Shown: positions 24,372-37,719, counted from the stretch's first letter. The stretch is 64,000 nucleotides of DNA from Styela clava (GCF_964204865.1 NC_135250.1:23737395-23801394), one strand, 5' to 3'. Numbers and translations: made by a program. The notes: generated by a model from the sequence alone, not told the origin.

Positions 24372-27300
24372 ATGTTGTGGGGGCAACGTCTGGATTATGC
24401 AACTTATATTGTTGGAATAACCACATTTTTATTTTTCTATTACTTGTGGAAAAAAACTAAAATTTTTCCACCAGGTCCTCGTGGGTTTCCTTTATTAGGA
24501 TACATTCCATTCTTAAAAAACAACGCTGCCGAATCCCTGTTTAAATTGAAAGAAAAATATGGATCGGTTATGTCTGTGCAAATTGGACGTGAAAATTGGA
24601 TCATTTTAAACGATTACGATGCCATTATTGAGGTGAGACAACTCTATTGTAATATAGTGCTGTATATGAAGTTGTATTTAAAACGTCATAGTACTAACGG
24701 AGTCGCCCTAAAAATATATCTTATAAGTGGTGCTTTGCGATTTTATATATGTTTACCCATTGAAGTTTGTTCTGCATCAATAATTTCAGAGATTATGACC
24801 ATCAAATACTCTTCATTTAACACGAAGTGGATTGTTTTATTAAATTGGTGTGGTTGCGTTGTTGATGTGATAATTTTGGTTGTAATTGTTGTGTTGCTGC
24901 TGTGGCGGTTGTGGTTGTAGTTGTCGTTGTTGTTGTTAATAATAATGCTTTGAAATTTTGAGTGGTTGAAAATTGTTGTTTTCCCAAAAGAGATATTCTT
25001 TATATATATTTCAAAGCTATGTCGTATTTCTATATATTTTATTCAGCACTTTCATTGAAATTATATAATCACTTTATTTTTTGTTTGCACAGGCACTGGT
25101 GAAACAGGGAGAAAAGTTTTCTGGAAGACCTCGTAATTTTGTATTTGAACTAATCACTAAACATCATGGAATTATTGCAATGGACTATGGGCACAATTGG
25201 AAAGCTTTACATAAGTTTGGCTTGATGACATTACGAGGGTAAAAAACTATGCCAGTGGTTCCTAAACGTTTATGTTAAATTCAACCGTTTTCCTATCTCG
25301 CAACTCTATATCCCCCCACACTGTGCTGAAAAACTTCTATGGTTTTTCAATCTTTAATGTATAATATATATGTGTTCGTGTATAAGTGAGTTATATTAAA
25401 GAAATGAAGAATATTAGTAATACTAAAACGTATACAAAGTAAAAATTTCTGCCCCAAAACGGCGCAACGATGACACAAAGGATTGCAATCGCTATTTCAA
25501 CGGCCTTTGAAAATTGTGGGTTAGTAGTGTACCAAAGAAACTTAGAGTGAATTTTAAGTCCAAATTGAGATCAATTAAAACTGAAATAGAAATTAGAAAG
25601 AAAAGGTTATTGCTGCACGTATACGTAAAGATGCGTTGCGATGCCAAGCACTGAACTGATTTTACAATTAAAACCAGCATTGTACACACTGCGTTCATTG
25701 CTTTCAAAAAATTATTTATTAGATTCGGCGTAGGCAAGAAAGGAATGGAAGAAAATGTTATTGAAGAAACTCATTTTTTGATCGAAAATCTAATAACGGC
25801 GAAAGCTTATAGTTTACAAGTAATTTGATTAAATTTTAATTTAGATGCACAAAATCTGTTAAATATCAGTCTATTTGCAGTAAAAAAACAATTCTCTATC
25901 ACTGTATTTAAGTTCAAAGATGTGCGAAAATATAATTTGTTTTAATTTTTAGATGGAATTCAATAGGTATAGAATCTGTGATTTATGTAACTATCACCTT
26001 TGATTTATTGAATATTATTTATCTAATGATTTATTTGCTTCATATCAATTTCTAGGAATATTCATTTTACAAAGCGATATGTTCTAATATGAGTGTTTTA
26101 AATATTTTTTGCATGATACTTGTTTGGTGGTGGGCTCATCATATCATACAATAAGAATAGTCTTACATCTGAAACAAATAACTGGTTGACTATTTCCATG
26201 TACGATTATGCCGTCTTATGAAATATGCCGAATATGAAAAATATAAAAAACCGTTTCACACTATAATGATTGACAAAAAAAAAAACTCCCACAAAATGAA
26301 ATGTTCAAATGAAATCATTTTAATAATTTTATAAAATGAATGTCTAACTTCGGGGGCGTTTCCTATATTTCGAATTGTTTATACAGAGTATACTTTACAA
26401 AACACGTTAGTCCTTAAACAAAATTAGAAGCTTTATATACCCATTGAGTGCTTGAAATGCTTTTTTTTATATATAATCATATTTGTAAAATTTTATTAAT
26501 ATCTATTTTTAGAAGAAACTTACTCTTGCAGCGTCAAATATTATATCTCGAGTAGTGTTGGGATCGAGATTTGAATACGACGATAAAAAATTGCTTCATA
26601 TGACCGAAATCATTCAGAAATTGTAAGATATTTGTACTTTAAAGTTTAAACCATCAATATCCTTGATTTAACATGTATCAATGATACAAATGTTGCCAAT
26701 TGCCCGTGATTTATTGTTACGTCTATTGTATTGAAAATCATTTGGAGTTTTGACAACTCTTTACAATTTTTTTTTTCATTTTCCATATATATTGTTTTTT
26801 TATTAAACCATGACAAATTAATTGACTACCTATTTAATATATACTAATTTCTAGTATAAATGCCACGAAGTTTGAATACAAACCATGTCTTGGGGTGCAA
26901 GAAATGATTTATTCAACTCAAGACAATTTCAACAAGAATTTGTTACGTATTAAAATTTTCAATTTTGTCCTGAGACTCACAAAGTTTATTCAATTTAAAC
27001 AAATCTTACCAATATTAAGCTGTTTCCCATTCCACTTGGACCTCCATATGAAAGTAATTCTCACTCTCAGTATTTAGAAATTCCAAACATTTTGTTATAT
27101 GCTTAAAATATATAATTGATCACCCAATGCGGACACAGTTCTTTGACAAAATAGAGAACAATCTTATTCTTTAATCTAGAAAAATAATTTTTTAGAAAGT
27201 CCCTAATTTAATTTCGAAACACAAATGATGCAATTTTTTATCAACGATTTCCCGTTGCTTTTGTTTTCTTCAATGTTGCAGTACTGAAGATTCAACTCAC

Positions 27301-30300
27301 GCACGTTTGTTGGCGGTATTGACGATGGCACCAATATTAAAGTTTCTTCCACCGTTCAGAAAAGTTGTAAAGATCACTTCCGATGATGCAGACCTCTTCC
27401 ATGGTAATAAATATTTCAACTATTGGAATATTAATAAAATAAAAACATTATTACTTTTGTTTTTTAGTAATTTATTTGTTCTGTATTTGATGTTGACTTG
27501 TTGATTAATAATTGATAAGAAATACCAAGGCATGAAAACAAGGCAGCAGTTTGCTACGATTAAATAAAGCCACGCTAATCTTCAAGATTTATAAAATATT
27601 ACATTGTGAAGTTTCGAAAATGTCTAAAGGTCACGTCATAATACGTAAATAAAAATTAAGAATCAATTTATCTTGCAAATTGTGTACTGATACTGCAATC
27701 TATTAACATTGCAAACATACAAGCAGTCATATTTTTGTTTTCTATCCAAGTCCTTTGCATAACATGAGACGGCAATATCAATTATTGACAAATATGTTAT
27801 AAACCTCTGGTTTGAGTTTCCTTTCTAATTGTTGGATGGTAAACTCTCCAGTGGTCGTTGCAATTTGATTCAAATTCAAGATTTTTTCAAGTTTTGTTCG
27901 ACGTTGTTGCCTAAAATTTTTTTTTAGTATGAAATAAACATGTGCAAAACCCCCAAAAACTTGTTACTTACGATCGGAACTTATAAAAATCTTGTATTTT
28001 CTGATTTTTATGTGGAAATCAGCTTATTACTTGTCTATCAGTACTTTATTTAATTTTACAGAATATTTATACAAAATCGTAGAGGAACATGAATTAAACT
28101 TTGATCAATACAACATTCGGGACTTTATTGACGCTTTTCTTCTTGAAATAAAGAAGAGTCCGAAAGATGATTCAGTCTTTAATGTGAGTTATTGCCTGAG
28201 TTTTTGAGTATTCAAGTCGCGTTTGTTAACTTTCATCCATAAACAGCAATTTTTTGGGGATATCGCCGAACTTTATATTTCTGTAAAGATTTTAAAATAA
28301 AACTTGTTCATATAGAATATGGATCCTTTTTCTTAATTTCTGTTGATGTTGGTAATAGTCTTGTAAGCATTATTGTTTTTTGTTGTTTTAGATAATCCCT
28401 TAAATATTCTACTTACACAATAGTTGACAACCCGGTTTCAAATTGTTAGTAATTGACGATAAGATTAGAATTGTAGCTTCCTAAAAATGGGCTCAATTGT
28501 ACAGTTGCACGTTGAACATCTTCACAGAATACTAGGAAATATAGTTGTTTAAGAAAAGTTTATAGGACTCAGAGTTGATGACTACCACATCTCTAAAATA
28601 CAATCTCGGAACCGCCACATGATGTGCCATTTATAATTTTGATGACAACACTAAAATTTAGAGTGAAAAACAATTCCAAAAACCCAAAAGAAATTTTGCG
28701 ACAAATAAAAATAATAGTTTCCTAGCGACAATAACAATCTTTAACCAGAAAAAATTTCAAAGCAATTTGTGCAGTAGTTGGAAGTGTTTGTTTCAGGACA
28801 ACAACAAAGAAAGAATATTAACAACAACAAACATTTCAAAAAACGATCAATGGGAAAAAAATGAAAAACGGTTCTTTTAACTGATAAATCATGTTGAATT
28901 AATGATATATTTTATTCAGAAACGTCAATTAATTCAATACATAGTGGATCTATTTGATGCTGGATCACTAACAACAAGCAGCACTTTATCTTGGGCATTA
29001 CTTGCGCTTGCTCATTTTCAAGAAAGCCAAAAGAAAATTGCAGAGGAAATTTTCGAAACATTGGGTGAGGGATTATAATTGAAAGCATAAATATTTTTTG
29101 CTTGAAATGTTAAAAAGGCTTAAAACAACGTGAAATGTCTAACGTTACCCTCCGGTGCATTTCTTCCCAAAGAATAATTTGTTACCCCGAGGGCATCTTT
29201 TATTTGGTGTAGTTTTGCGAATATTCCTTAGATCTTTAATACTATTAAAAACTTATTTAGACACATATTACAATCAAAGCGAACTATATAAAAGTGGAAA
29301 TGTGACCTGTATATACCACGAGCTAACGATCTTTTAACGGTTGATTAGGTAATAATGTACGAATAATGCACAGTGCACCGTGAGGTAAATAAATAGTTCA
29401 AAATAGTGGAAGGGAGAAATTTAACGAAAACTGTTGGAAATTACTGGTCTAGGAAAACTGAGATTAAATTCATGTTGAGGAATGTTCATAGCTCATAAAT
29501 GTTTTATTTTATAATTGCAAATTTTATACCTCATTTTTGAATCATGAATTATTGAATTCTTTAAAGTTGTAAGTTTATACTAATTGTTCCTAAGTAATTT
29601 TGTACTATAAAACCTTCAGACGTGAAAATGCAAATGTGGATATGCTCGATATATTTCCCTTCGTTTCACTCTGGTTATCACGATAATTTTCCATAGGAGA
29701 AGACGGAATATCTAGTATGAAACATCGATCGGAAATGCCTTACACTTGCGCTTTCATACAAGAACTATTGAGACATAGAACGTTGGTGCCGCTGAGCATA
29801 TTTCATAAAACGAACGAAGAGGCGATAATACATGGATATTCTATCCCGAAAAATACCACGGTAGGCTTTGGTAATTTGAGCATTCATAAAGTGATCAATT
29901 TTTATAATGCGCTTCTCTTATTTGCAATCAACATAGCATCTAGCAATATTTGGAAGTTACATTATATAATAAATATCACTCATATTTTAACAGTGCGTTG
30001 AAGCGCTAAATAAATATTCATTCAGGTTCATCCAAATCTATGGGCTGTTCATTTTGACCCAGAATATTTTGAAAACCCAGAAGAATTTCGACCAGAAAGA
30101 TTTCTCGACGGTGACGGAAAATTCATCAAATCAAATCATGTGATCCCGTTTTCTGTCGGCCAAAGAGGTTGCCTAGGACAACAGCTGGCCAAAATGGAAA
30201 TATTCATTATTCTAACAGGGATAGTGCAGAAGTTGAGAGTAGTTCCGGACCCCGAGAAGCCGCTCCCATCTTTTTATATTGGTGGAAATTGTGTAGCAAC

Positions 30301-30343
30301 ATATGAGCCTCCACAATATGAAGTCGTTTTTGAACGACGTTGA
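24372..30343 (+). CDS. Cytochrome P450, CYP2-like, nine exons, 494 aa
   Basis: Paralogue of the 14640 gene in the same orientation, expected to be an ER-anchored monooxygenase. Exons are 24372-24632, 25093-25238, 25723-25819, 26513-26622, 27282-27403, 28062-28183, 28920-29064, 29697-29860 and 30026-30343; total 1485 nt, all in phase. Seven of nine exon lengths equal those of the first gene; exon 6 is 36 nt shorter (about nine residues at its start, plus a shorter acidic stretch). Motifs: PPGPRGFPLLGY, I-helix DAGSLTTSSTLSW, ELLR, FRPERF and heme loop FSVGQRGCLG. The I-helix acid is Leu here and the C-helix reads WKALHK, again without Arg. A reading frame extending past the exon 1 donor to 24920 is intron. 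Confidence 0.92.
25253..25325. mobile_element. hAT-type terminal fragment in P450 intron 2
   Basis: CAGTGGTTCCTAAACG with a nearby CCCCCCACACTG block. It resembles other hAT ends in this window, without a visible target duplication. Confidence 0.35.
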
Positions 30344-30877
30344 CTTAACTTTTATATATTTTCCATATGTGCTTATATCGTACAGTTGTGATCTTACATT
30401 TTTAGCTCAAAATGGCGCGCTTCAGGCTGCAAACCGAATCACAGTCCCATATGGCAAATTATAAACATTTTTAGTAATCAAGTTAAAGATAACATACCTT
30501 ATTCCGTGACAGCCTTATTTCAAGTACCCCTATGACCAAATTTTCAACTTTCAATTGTGTGATTTGAAAACATTCAATTCAGCGTACTATGTGCCGTGGA
30601 AAATTAGTCTGCCGCGAAAGATTCTTGAATGTTCCGCGAGTCTTTTTGAAATTTCAGAAAATAATCTTGTTTGTATTACACATGCATACAACGAGCAAGC
30701 TTATGGGACACGAGTGAGCACTATTTATCAGATAACTGTTAACGTTATTGCGTTGGTCTTATAGGTGTAGTAAAAGGGATTGTTACGTCATGATTGTATT
30801 GAATTGGTATGTTATAATGTATTTGTAACCAAGACGTTCACCTTCCACCATATCGATTTGCGCGCTTAGATATGCTA
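30344..30877. other. 3' flank of P450 gene, no other gene
   Basis: No exon signature is seen. A 69-codon frame at 30555-30764 has no recognisable features. Confidence 0.4.
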
Positions 30878-32010
30878 CCAGGGGCGCCATTCGCTAAACT
30901 TCGTAAAAACCCGGGTTTACGATCTCGTAACCGTGTCTCTCAGAATCGTGATAGCGAAATCTCGTTAAATGCGATTCACCAAAGACCTCGTAAGCACTTG
31001 ACGCACGGTCACTAGAGTTCTCTCGAAATCTTACGCACGGTCGCAGTTGAACAAACTGCACTGACTGATCACTCAGCCGTATCAGTTGTCGCCTGCTTAC
31101 GGTCGAGCGTGTTTCGCCTTCGCGGTAACCTGTCGGCTTTCTCTGTTTCACATTTGCAGCCTGCGCTTTGAAATTTCGTTCACATAGCAGTGGCGTAATC
31201 TATAGACTGACGGATAGGCTACATGGAATAAATGATGAAGTTACAGAGAGAGAAAGATTTATTGCCACAAAACAAATTACATATTGTGAACTACTTGTGT
31301 AACAGACAATAAAATCAGTGAATTGCCAAAGCTTGTTAAGATTCCATATTTTTAATTTTTCATTGAGGGTATAGTCCTCTATTAAGGTCCTTTCACTTGC
31401 ATCTAGCAGATTTTTTTCTTTCGGATACGACATGGAGAGATTGTTGGGGCTTTTCTTCTGAAAGCTTCAATATAGGTAGCCATTTGTGAATCTGTGTTTA
31501 TATTACTGTAGGCTAATGCTAGAATAAACAAAAAACAATGACTTCAACAACTGAACAATCTCTGAATCTCAACCCTAGTTTAATCTGTAAATGCGGCAGA
31601 TATCCAACAGTTAAGTTAACGGCACTAGACTACATACACGCTTACCCGAGTAAGGCCTTTTGATACTATGCCAATTTTTACAAAGTATGCTAACGTCTCA
31701 ACGAGCCTATTTTAATTTGAATCGCTGCTGAGAGCAATCCGAACTGTTAACGAGGCGAAGATTGTCTTCGTTAGCTAGTGAGCTATTCAGCGCGTTAAGG
31801 AACTTTCGTAAATACCGATTCTCGGTAAAATGTGAGAAGAAGGCACTTTACGAGACGTCTCATTTGGCGCCAAAAAAATTCTCTCCAATAATTTCTTTCG
31901 AATATTTACGAAGCTCTGTGAATACCATGTTTGCTTTTCACGAGAAAGTCGGTGCTTAACTAACACGTTAAGCGGTAACGAAGCTGAAGCTTTGTGAATG
32001 GGGCCCAGGG
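30878..32010. mobile_element. Inverted-repeat DNA element, family uncertain
   Basis: The left end CCAGGGGCGCCATTC and the right end read inward CCCTGGGCCCCATTC match at 12 of 15 positions, and both continue into related words (CTAAACTTCGTAA and ACAAAGCTTCAG). Inside, near both ends, CGTAA/TTACG words recur many times. No transposase and no clean target duplication is visible, so the superfamily is left open. Confidence 0.55.
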
Positions 32011-32148
32011 AAGCAACTTTGGACGAGTTTTGGCTGTCTGGTTACAACACTCAACAACATTCAATCATCGTTGCAAAAGTCATCAAAATATTCTTGTCAT
32101 TTGCATCGCCATGGCTCTGTTAACACGGATTTTCGGCTTTGACTGAAA

Positions 32149-32281
32149 TTGAAAGCAAAAGGTGCGCGACTTCTTGGAATTGACGATGAAAGGCTGGTGT
32201 TCTTGGCAACAGTGGGACTCGTTTTAATATTATTTGTTCTTCAAAACAGCCACACCCATCGCATTAACATTTGCATAGATG
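32149..32281 (+). CDS. Possible exon with a transmembrane segment
   Basis: An open stretch reads KAKGARLLGIDDERLVFL, then ATVGLVLILFVLQN, then SHTHRINICID, and ends at a strong GTAAGT donor. It would give one hydrophobic segment after a charged N-terminus, as in type II membrane proteins. There is no ATG in this frame and no convincing upstream acceptor, and I found no following exon. It may be a real first coding exon whose start is elsewhere, or chance. Confidence 0.22.
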
Positions 32282-32339
32282 TAAGTTTGTTCACAGTTAA
32301 CTATTTTTGTGCAGCCATATTAATTTCATTTTATTAGTG

Positions 32340-34440
32340 CGCTGCAAGCAAAACAAGTTCGAGAAGCAATGAACACTTGTCATAAACTATTTCGGCGATG
32401 CAAGCCATAAAAAATCTCAAATGGGGTTTAATTTAGAAGAGTACATAGTTAAAAGTTTTGGTATGAAATTAAATTAGCTCTCAGTTTTTATCCTTTTAAC
32501 TGTATTATTTGTCCTTATTTTGCAATTAACTTTTCCTAATATAAGTTTTGAACGAAAGTTTTTTTCGTTGTTTTTTTGACGTTTGGACCCACTGACATTT
32601 TGAACCAGCCGTTCCTGCCAACGCAACGACGCGGGACACGAACTGCATTTTACAATACACTGTTCAAAGTGTGGAACTTGAAGTGTTGAAGTTGTTACTC
32701 ATTGCTGAAACCATTCCTTTGACTATATATTGAAACTCATTATTAATCCCCCACATGTATACAATATTTTGGTTATGCAAAATTTAATGGATACATAGCT
32801 AGTGTTATGCGCAAATTGCACTCCCATTTTTGTGCAGTATGAGTAGTTTATAATGTATGCCTGAATATGCATTATTGTAATAATGTTAAACTTAATATTG
32901 ATAGTATTACTACAGCAACTGTAATGCAAAGTTCCTCCCCAACAACCAAAGATCCCGTTTGATGAGAATTTTTACTCTGAACGAAGACGTGGCCATAGGA
33001 ATAATATTAACTTTTTATGCATTTCAAATTTCAACAGCATTTGAGAAAATTTACCTGTTTTTCCAGGTGCTACTGACTATAATGACGAGTTATTAGAATT
33101 CGATGTGTTTTTGGAATCTTGTAGTAATTCAATATTTCTTATTTGCTATATTTTTTCTTTAATTAGCACAACGGTTCTGTGTATCATTCATTAGTTTTGA
33201 AAAAAAGTATGAGCAGTACTTCCGTATGTTGCATTAATGGGACTCCGTCCTCAACTGTTAAGACCACGTTTTTACGAGTAAGTCATTGCATGTCCTACCA
33301 ACAAACAGCTGTGATTAAAATAATATAATTCATTCCTATCCACATCATGGATGGAATGACTCGAACGCATCAACAAGTAACCACGTGTGAGACTCAACTT
33401 TGAACTTAGACTCGACCTGGGACTCGAATTATTCGGGACTCGAGTCGACTCGCGACTTCTACACAACGCTGGGTATTAGTACAACAATTAGTCAGAAATG
33501 ATTGACATGAGGCCTACGTGAATTTATCCCATAACGCTCGGAAGATAGTGAAGTTATAATTATAACTCAGTTAAGTATATAATAATTCATATATAATCTA
33601 TAATTCCTATTATTCTTAATCATAATAAAAATATATAGCGTATACATTGAGTAAAGAGATTCTCCGTACTTGGTGTTTGTTAATAAAATAAGAGACATTA
33701 ATTTAATGTCTGATGAATTCTTATTTTAAAGGCCAAAAGAACAAAAGCTGCAAATATTGAAACATAATAAAAACTATGGATTTATCTTCTTAAACAATTT
33801 GCAATAGGAAATATTTGAATTTTGCAAGATTTTCATTTTGAAATGCGAATTATTGCAAATGTTGTGCTTGTTCATTCAACTGACATGTTCAGACTTGATT
33901 AGATTACAAGATGAACATTATCAAAATTGAAGTGCAATTAACACAGTGTACGCCAATTTGAGTCTGACGTATCCTTAATAACACGTTTTAATATGATTTA
34001 GTAGACAAAAAAAAAAATACATTGTTCTCAGTTCTACAAAACGGTAATTCATTAAAGTCCCTTTCGAAAGTCTTTATAATTAAGCTTAATCTTTGATTGA
34101 TTTCCTTTGGAATTGATTGTGGTTATGTACGTGGTACATGGAGTTTTAAAATGAAGCGAAAGAATCAAGCGCATTACGAAAAGTTGAATTTACATCGCAC
34201 TATTCGTTCTACTAAATAAAAAATATATTAATGCTTATTGTCTAACATTTGTTTACTCCTTATGTGCGCAATATACAATACGCATTGTCAAAATTATAAT
34301 GCTACAAAAACGCTTGACACCGTACGAGTCTGATGTATCTCTATGGTGTATTAATATGTTTGACACATACCAAAATGTTACATAATCTGTTGTTCTTCAG
34401 AACTAAATTTATTTATATTCCCCTAATTACATAATTAATT
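32340..34440. other. Intergenic, no recognisable gene
   Basis: AT-rich sequence. Around 33358-33465 there is a degenerate cluster of GACTCG words (GGGACTCGAGTCGACTCGCG), a simple repeat. Nothing else is supported. Confidence 0.45.
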
Positions 34441-34689
34441 ATCCATATTTTTTTTACACGAAGTTTACATATACATCATTTTGCTCAATCATTTTTGTTG
34501 TGGTGTTGTTCTCGATAAATAACGTTTTTATTCGAAAATAATGAGTCAATCAGTTTATGAGTTATACACCAAAATATTGAGGGAAATCGCTAGAATTATA
34601 TTACTTTTTTTTCAATTTCCATGAGAGCCGGTATTAGAACAAAAATTTTGCTGCTCTTTTTATAATTGGAGGAGAACACATTACACTTC

Positions 34690-34747
34690 CAGAATTGCTC
34701 GATCGCCACTATATTCTGAGTTTGAAGTCGTTTTTGAACGACGCTGA
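34690..34747 (+). pseudogene. Cytochrome P450 C-terminal scrap, unit 1
   Basis: It reads RSPLYSEFEVVFERR and then a stop, matching the C-terminus EPPQYEVVFERR of the intact gene and SEFEVICERR of the relic at 13279. The rest of exon 9 is gone. Confidence 0.7.
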
Positions 34748-35686
34748 TTGACTTGTGCTATACCGTGCTATGCACGAACATCACAAATGTTTATTTCACC
34801 TGGCTTCTATCACATTATAGTGCTGAAAAAAAAACAGAACTAATTTTCCTAATTACTGCTACGAAAATTCAAAAAATAATACAGTTCTTTACTTTCTGTT
34901 TGTGTATGATTGTACCCAAAAGTTTCAATAATTCAAGATGTTTTGAAAGTCTTCCAGAACAATTGAAATTTTTCTTTGCTTTGGATTTGTTTCAAAGGAC
35001 CTCTTTCATTTGTAATATTACGAGTATAATTGAAATCCGAGTTGATGTAACAATTTTTAAATTTGTTATCTGTAAATAACTACCCAGCAATGAATCCCAC
35101 CATTTCGGCAAGATTTGGTTATTTATCCCACTACATAGTGGTACCAAATTTTGATTTGGAATATTAAAAATCATTTTATAAATATTGTATTTGGTTTAGA
35201 TTCCAATTTTTTAAGTCATTATGTCTTATGATAGGGTAAAAAAATCATTTTTAAAAACATATTTTTGTATGTATAAGGAAAAGTATTAGTCGTAACTTAT
35301 ATTAAATGCTATATTTGAAAACTGTTACTTTTTGTTCACTTAAAATCATAGATTTTTCAATACAGATAAGGATGGTCCTTGAAATTTAATTTATCAAACT
35401 GAATGTTTGGCGCCATATTATATCAACTGGGTTAAATTGATACTAAAGTAGGATTTATGATTGTTATCATATTCTTCGCCGGACATCTTCAGTGTCGTTC
35501 AATTGAATTTTGACATAACATTAAAATTAAGGTTAATTTCTTAAGTATCAATGGTAGCTTACATCCCTCCCTCCAATACTGATCCTATTTTTAGTGAGGA
35601 TTTGGTATTTTGCTCCATGCAAATATAGAAGGCACATACAAATATAGAAAATTATATTTTATTAAAATGTGACATGTATCATGTAC

Positions 35687-36521
35687 CTTAAAACAGAACA
35701 CAGTCTAAAGCCAACAAGGATTACGAGAGTAATTACAGAGGTTTCTGATCCGATCATTAAAATTGCTCCAAGTGCTGAACACATAGGTCCACTTCTCCAT
35801 TGTCTGCTTTCTCGGCAATAATTGCCACTTAGCATAACGTTTTCAATGCAAATAGAACAGTTATGAATCTAAATACAAAATGCATTATTATCATACTCAA
35901 AGAATTTATAATATATATAATAATCTGCAAATTGAATCTCACCCCTACAAGCAAATCAGAAAGTGAAAGATTCAGAAGCAACATTCTGTTTATCACTTCA
36001 TTTGTTTTCAATGATTGTCTCTGGTGAATTAAGCCACGAATTCTTGATCCAGCAACTATAAGGTTCCCCAATATGGCGATGCCACCTACAGATACAAAAA
36101 ATCAGTGTTAGCAGTTGATAATTCTATATTTATTTGATAACACATGATGCATGGTGTGTTTTAATATCATGTTGCTTCTATTATGGATATTTAAAATACA
36201 ACTATCAATTTTTCACGCGTTGTTGGCCCAACGAGTTCTACTAACGCTTGTGCATTTGTTTGCTGCACAGGATTTCAATGATCTTTCTCAATGTATTTGA
36301 ATTGTAATTGTTCCCCATTGTATTGCCCTTTAAACATTAAAAATATTATACTTATAAAAAATCTGTTTTAGTGTGGACCTGCCAATAACTTGCTAATCCA
36401 AGATATCACGAGCAAAGAAGTGTTTTTTTATTAAAGACATCGTGTCAGAGAAGGCACTTGTGATACACTCCTCCAAATATTCATCGTTTCCACTCTGACA
36501 ATCTTCACTGCCGTCACAAAC
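35687..36521 (-). pseudogene. LDLa/LGR-type GPCR gene fragment, unit 1
   Basis: Three minus-strand exons: half LDLa 36467-36521 (VCDGSEDCQSGNDEYLEE), TM1 and start of TM2 35943-36085 (GIAILGNLIVAG ... LLLNLSLSDLLVG), and TM2-TM3 35687-35868 (YCRESRQWRSGPMC ... GSETSVITLVILVG). Splice sites and phases are intact, and joining the first two completes the last LDLa Cys (EEC). The family is a leucine-rich-repeat GPCR with LDLa (RXFP/GRL101-like) by the WRSG-x-x-C-TM3 pattern. The LDLa N-terminal half, the LRRs, the outer half of TM1 and TM4-TM7 are all absent, so no functional receptor can be made from this window. Confidence 0.65.
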
Positions 36522-37593
36522 CTTGTAAACGAATATTGAAAATACATCAATCAATTTTAACATAATATATATTTTGCAGACCAAATTTTACTAGATGGAA
36601 ATTTTATTACGTGATATTTATCTGATCTGCTAAACTTGAAGTATTCCAAATGACTTCAATGCATCGAAGTTAGACTTGCATCTCCATGTGGTTGCTTAAC
36701 AATATCAAGCAACTTTCGCCGCTGTTTATTCATGCGAACTAGATAGCAAAGCTCAAATATGTGGTAGTAGCCACGAAATCTATCAAATATTTCACAATAC
36801 CGGTACGATTCCGTCGGTTTCCCGACTTCGACTGCCATTAGAACGCAACGAACGCGAACGCGGAACTGCCACAGTGTGCGCAGTGTTAAATTTTGATGAC
36901 GTCATTGCACTAAAATTCTCGTTGAAATTGAATCCCATAAATCCCACAGTGATTTTCAAAATGAATCAAAGTTATAGACGTCTAGCTGCATACAAAAATA
37001 TTTTATCACTGAAAATTTCAAATCAATTGATCGTATAGTAAAAGGGAAAAGCGATTTTTTTCACAACAACAAGAAAAAGAAGAATACTAACGACAAAAAC
37101 AACAATATAATCTATAGATCGATTTCAAGTCCAACAAGGAGGCATATATTAGGTTTTTTGGTGAATATAGGCATACGTGAAGAAATTAAACAAAAAATAT
37201 TAAGAACGATAATTTTCTAGCAATTTCATCCATCAATTTTTTCTGCAAAAACGATCTCCTTCACAACAACTATAACAACAATTTAGCAAAATGATCAATA
37301 GAGCCATTTGGTGTCCAATAAAAAGTTAAGATAAATATAGAAACAACTGGTATATTTCAGAATGGTGTAAAAGATTTATTTTTCACATTTGCGTGAAGAC
37401 TTTTTGCTGTGAATGCTCGCCTGAATGTTTACAGTTGGTATTGATCATGTAGAATACGGCTTCAAATTTCTCGGAATAGAGCCGCATCATTTTAGGACGA
37501 TAACAAAACGTTTTTTTGCGTTGCGCCTTCCGTGGGCGTTTTCATTATATGTCAGCTTTAAGTTCACGGATTTCATATTGACTGGAAAAGTAC

Positions 37594-37719
37594 TGAGATA
37601 AATTTTGTGCTTTTCGTTTATCTGGCCGTGGTCGTTTGCTGGGAGGCATCCACAGCTTGGGCGGGTATTTGTCCAAATGCAACGGGGGGACAAGTCATTA
37701 ACTTGAAAAATATATAGTT
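37594..37719 (+). pseudogene. Lipocalin first-exon relic, unit 1
   Basis: It reads FVLFVYLAVVVCWEASTAWA, then GICPNATGGQVIN, then reaches a stop. It aligns with the signal peptide and SICPNATDGQVIDWEK of the intact lipocalin at 42248. The splice donor is gone and no ATG starts the frame nearby. Confidence 0.65.

Noticed and set aside
24633..24920. Extension of the P450 exon 1 frame to 182 codons
   Set aside because: A GTGAGA donor at 24633 matches the exon 1 end of the paralogue, and the extension has no P450 similarity, so it is intron.
33067..33205. Open stretch after a TTTTTCCAG acceptor-like site
   Set aside because: Could follow the 32149 exon, but the phase, donor and protein content give no support.
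34753..35079. 108-codon frame, repeated in unit 2 at 38638-38964
   Set aside because: It starts at a non-ATG codon, has no splice context or recognisable motif, and its conservation only reflects the recent tandem duplication.
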